Source of the DNA: Hevea brasiliensis | Lineage: Eukaryota; Streptophyta; Magnoliopsida; Malpighiales; Euphorbiaceae | Direction of reading: 5' to 3' | Assembly (NCBI RefSeq): GCF_030052815.1 | Contig: NC_079499.1 | Span: forward strand, 86,777,183 to 86,841,182 | DNA length: 64,000 nt | In this document: one piece after another, positions 60,840 through 64,000 of the stretch | How the letters are laid out: every line of letters starts with the position of its first letter | Position numbering within the stretch: position 1 is the stretch's first letter | Position numbers and translations under genes: made by a program | Notes under the pieces: generated by a model | The model's input: the letters and a program-made list of their open reading frames with translations, nothing else | What the model was told of the DNA's origin: nothing | The model's database searches: none

Positions 60840-61242
60840 ACAATGGCCAAAATAATAATAAAATCGAGTAACAAGTAATTGAATAATAGATCTTAATGCC
60901 TAGACACTCGCCTAACCATATCAGCAATAGTTGAACCACTTTTAAGAATAAGGCTCCTAAGATATCTGTAATAATCAGAATCACGCTCGTTAAAGAACTC
61001 AACCGACAAAGTAGACTCCTAATTCTACTCAACCATAGAACTCCTAATCATAGGAGACTATCTCAAAGGCCTACATAAGGGCTATCGGGTATGCATAACA
61101 TCTAGTTTTCTATTCATCCTATTATCCAGTTCTTATCACTGCCTTAGGCATCGGAGCGATGATCATCTAACCCACTTGGTTTCTTCCTTCTTGCAAATCC
61201 TATCCAACATCCATTACCCGCCAAAGAGGAGATTAGCATCAT
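60840..61242 (+). repeat. Tat-type gypsy LTR fragment
   Basis: Contains atagaactcctaatcatagg, cctacataagggctatcggg and gccttaggcatcggagcgat, arranged like the 3' part of plant Tat LTRs. It ends next to a PBS-like site. The left edge is not resolved. Confidence 0.5.
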
Positions 61243-61260
61243 TGGCATCATCTATTGGAA
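61243..61260 (+). other. Tat-type primer-binding site
   Basis: TGGCATCATCTATTGGAA resembles TGGCGCCGTCTGTGGGAA, the site of Tat elements, with C-to-T and G-to-A type differences. Confidence 0.5.
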
Positions 61261-61729
61261 TGATTAGTCTGATAATTCTTTCTCACAAAAACAAATCTCT
61301 GTGATCAGTGTCTGCTTTTCCAAGTTCTTTTTCTATGGAACCATAACCTATCCCCACCGACTGTCCTAATGGTAATGGCACCACTAACAGTGCCAACATC
61401 GGAGAAGTTACCACCTCCCCCCCAACCTTCCATGACCTTGGAGCAACTAACACAATGCATCAAAGAACTAAAGCCAAAAAGCACCAAACTAAAAAACCAC
61501 AATGCCCAATTGGAAAGCTCCAGAGCCCCTGAAAACAGCACCATACCATATCTACAGAAACTATAATAATCAAAGGGCAAAGAGAAAATGGGTGATTATG
61601 AGGCCACTTCCACAAGAGGAGGTATTAATTAGGGTAAAGTTAAGACCCTGCCAAAATTTTAGAATAACTTTAACCTTGAAAAAGACTTTCATATGGGAGA
61701 CTACTCTCCTTTAACGAATTAAATTCTAG
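61261..61729 (+). pseudogene. Tat-type leader and gag start
   Basis: A short Pro-rich and Lys-rich frame at 61369-61566 (APLTVPTSEKLPPPPQPSMT, LEQLTQCIKELKPKSTKL) resembles the acidic/coiled start of Tat gag. It is cut at about 61730 by a Tekay-type LTR. The rest of the element would lie outside the window. Confidence 0.42.
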
Positions 61730-64000
61730 CTGAACCTATAACGATCGGGCTCCAAATATGCCACACAGTGTACCGGAACACCCTATTTTAATTCAATAAT
61801 TTTTTTTCTTCGTAATTTATTTTTTTTTCATAGTTATGGAATACAATTTGTGAAATATAATTCATTTCAGTCATTTATTGAAATCATAAATTTATTTAAG
61901 GTTTCGCAAATTTTATAGAAAATCCGGCAGAGTACCGGCTAAAAATAGAGAAAACAGTTCTTCAGAACCTGTGAAAAACACTTCCAATATTTTCAATCAA
62001 TCCCAAACTCCATTTCATCAACAAAATCTCAATATTTTTTTCTACAACATTTCCATTTCTCAATCATTCATCTCATATGATATTCATGTAAAAGTCATAA
62101 ATAAATATTTACTTTTTCATTCATAAACACAATTTCCACTATTTACATTAATACCAAAATACATTACATAAGTTTTAATTGCATATGAGAAAATAAAAGT
62201 TAATTACAAAATACCCAAAATGAAACCTAGTGTCCTACTAATGCACTGACATCGGTGAGGTGACACGGATACTATGCAGAGCTGCAGAAGGTCTCACCCA
62301 GTCTGTGGTTTACTGGGCTCTCGGTCGGTCTCTCCAGAACCTACGCGTGGCAAAAAGCAACGCGCTAAGCAATAATGTTTAGTGGTGCCAATAATAAAAT
62401 AAAAAGAAATAACAGAAAATAAATATGCAGTGCATGTCCTGATGTCTTATGCAGACAATTTTTCGATCATTATTGATAATCTTATTTATTTTGTACTTGT
62501 TATATTCATAATTTCATTAAATTTATTCACTTTCATTTTTGGTTGCCCAAGTAACCTATCTTTGGATGATTGGTGGATAAGCGGGTAACCGCTTTGGGTA
62601 TCAAGTACCTCGGGCCGTCACACCATCGGTCACATATGTGTCTCCTAGTGTGCAACAGAACAGGTAATAAGCTGTAATAACATTAGGCACAAGGCCAAGT
62701 CTCAACACAATGTCAGAATGGCTAAAAGCCATAAAATCACAGAATAGCATAATGCCATGTGCAGTACTGCTAACTGAACCCAATTGGCATGCCAACCTAT
62801 CCAAACCAATCTTGCTATGTGTAATAGGGCATGTTACAATTTTAAATTATAAAATTCTTGAAATTTAAGTTTAGGTGTTACTATTCATTTTATTAGTCAA
62901 CTAAAATGTTGACTTTTGCATAGACAATAGGTACATTGGTTCTAATACTCCCAACATACCACATTTTGCATTCTAAAATTGTTGGTATTGGTTGCCAATA
63001 CTATTTCTAAGCTTAGTGTTAGTTATTCAAAATTTTTAGATTTCAAGCCTTATATTTACAGTTTCATTGGTCATTTATACAATAGGAATTTGGCAAAATT
63101 GTCTTCATGAAAGTTGTTCCTTATTTTGTCTAGTTACATTTCTTTTTTCGAATCACTCTATTTGGAGTTTTGTAGCTCAAGTCATGGCCTAAACACCATA
63201 ACTGGCCGGATTGGACAGAATCCAAAATTCTGGGCAAAACTGGTTCTGCCAGATTTGGTAACCTAAGTTTGGTTGGCAATATGACTAGGTTATGATCAGA
63301 ATTTGGATTTCTGTTCTCCATGAAAGTTGTAGGTCTATGTCTCATATTTCTTCTGATAAAATTTTAGGTCAATTGGACCTTTCTGCACTGAGTTATGACT
63401 AAATGAATAAATACTATTTATTTGGTTATTTTACCCAGGCAGAATGCAAGTCACCCGGATTAGGGCAATTTTTAGGCCAACTTAGTTTGGTTTTCTGGGC
63501 AGGGTTTCTTCACCAAAGTTGTGCCATTATGTGTCTAGTTTCATGCCTAATTGGCCTTGTACCAATTGAACCTATACAACTCCATTTATGGCTACCCAAC
63601 CCTGCTGGACTCATGGTCAGTCCTGCAGGTCAGCCAAGGCAGCTTACCAATCTCAAATACCAAGCCACAACTCTCTTCATTTCCTCATCATACACAGCCA
63701 AATGGTCACTAATTGACCATTTAAACTTTCATTCACCAACACATGAACAAAATTTAAGTTTTATGTCTCAAACCCTAACTCCAACAACTAAAATTTTCAT
63801 ACACATACAATCCATAGTTTACAACACCAACATCATGTTCAATGGCAGCCATACACAAAATTTTTAGAATAAATTGGCACTAACCTTGACTTAGGCACTT
63901 TCCAAGGCTTAAAAACTTCACTTTCTTCCTTTCAAATTGCTGCCCAAAGCTTGCTCTAGTGGTAGGGATAAATTTTAATGAAGGCAAGTTAGGGTTTTGA
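61730..64000 (-). mobile_element. Tekay-type LTR, clipped by the window edge
   Basis: From about 61765 it matches the LTR at 44427 (atgccacacagtgtaccgg against atgccactcagtgtgccgg). The first ~35 bp are degenerate, so the TG end is not clear and the start is approximate. It shares the hairpin and the gccgtcacaccatcggtcac block and reaches at least 2.27 kb. Whether it is solo cannot be seen. Confidence 0.8.
62365..62382 (-). other. Conserved LTR stem-loop
   Basis: CTAAGC...GTTTAG keeps all six pairs if one is G-U, beside tggtgcc. Confidence 0.5.

Noticed and set aside
63403..63867. 154-codon plus-strand frame near the window end
   Set aside because: It lies in a Tekay-type LTR, and the homologous places in the other LTR copies are not open in a conserved frame.

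Overview
The window is plant nuclear DNA, most likely from an AT-rich angiosperm and probably a eudicot. The evidence is entirely transposon-based: Ty1/copia, Ty3/gypsy chromovirus (Tekay/Del-type, with a chromodomain), Athila-type gypsy with a third env-like ORF, Tat-type gypsy, a plant L1-type LINE and hAT-type DNA elements. I see no cellular protein gene, tRNA, rRNA or CRISPR array. It reads as old, decaying heterochromatin. Every polyprotein is broken, several by C-to-T/G-to-A changes, and elements sit inside one another to several levels. The species cannot be named from the sequence.

Layout. 66-10419: a small, internally deleted gypsy element (+) whose gag is split by a solo LTR (1753-9036), which is itself split by another solo LTR (3881-7679). 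10420-13356: anonymous AT-rich DNA with the remains of a hAT transposase (-) and a TIR-type element. 13357-21491: a copia element on the minus strand (copia 1), split by a SIRE-like solo LTR (14316-15809) and a Tekay-type solo LTR (16332-19817). 21492-30227: the 3' half of Athila A (-), with LTR, 495-codon env-like frame, 72-bp tandem repeat, integrase and RNase H. 30228-42961: a Tekay chromovirus (-), with a truncated 3' LTR, pol interrupted by a MITE, gag interrupted by a solo LTR, PBS and a full 5' LTR. 42962-51972: copia 2 (+), lacking its 5' end and split by a solo LTR (44427-47860). 51973-59287: the 5' half of Athila B (-), protease split by a solo LTR (52288-55349), then gag, PBS and 5' LTR. 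59288-61729: LINE and Tat fragments. 61730-64000: another Tekay-type LTR running off the edge.

Relationships. Seven insertions have target-site duplications that I could read base by base: five 5-bp TSDs for Tekay-type LTRs in coding hosts or other LTRs (AGCAA, ACTAG, AGGTA, TTTCC, AGAAA), plus AAAGG for a sixth and ATATC for the SIRE-like LTR. In most cases the host reading frame continues across the insertion once one TSD copy is discounted, which fixes the boundaries and the order of events. One large deletion (junction near 30228) explains why Athila A lacks its 5' half, Athila B its 3' half, copia 2 its 5' LTR, and the Tekay element most of its 3' LTR.

The most interesting signals belong to the 3-3.8 kb LTR family. 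There are eight full-length or edge-clipped copies and one fragment. They share a stem-loop that keeps pairing while its bases change, a position-conserved inverted TGACATCA box ahead of a TATA-like box, and degenerate internal repeats of about 195-200 bp. I found no convincing new biological system beyond these.
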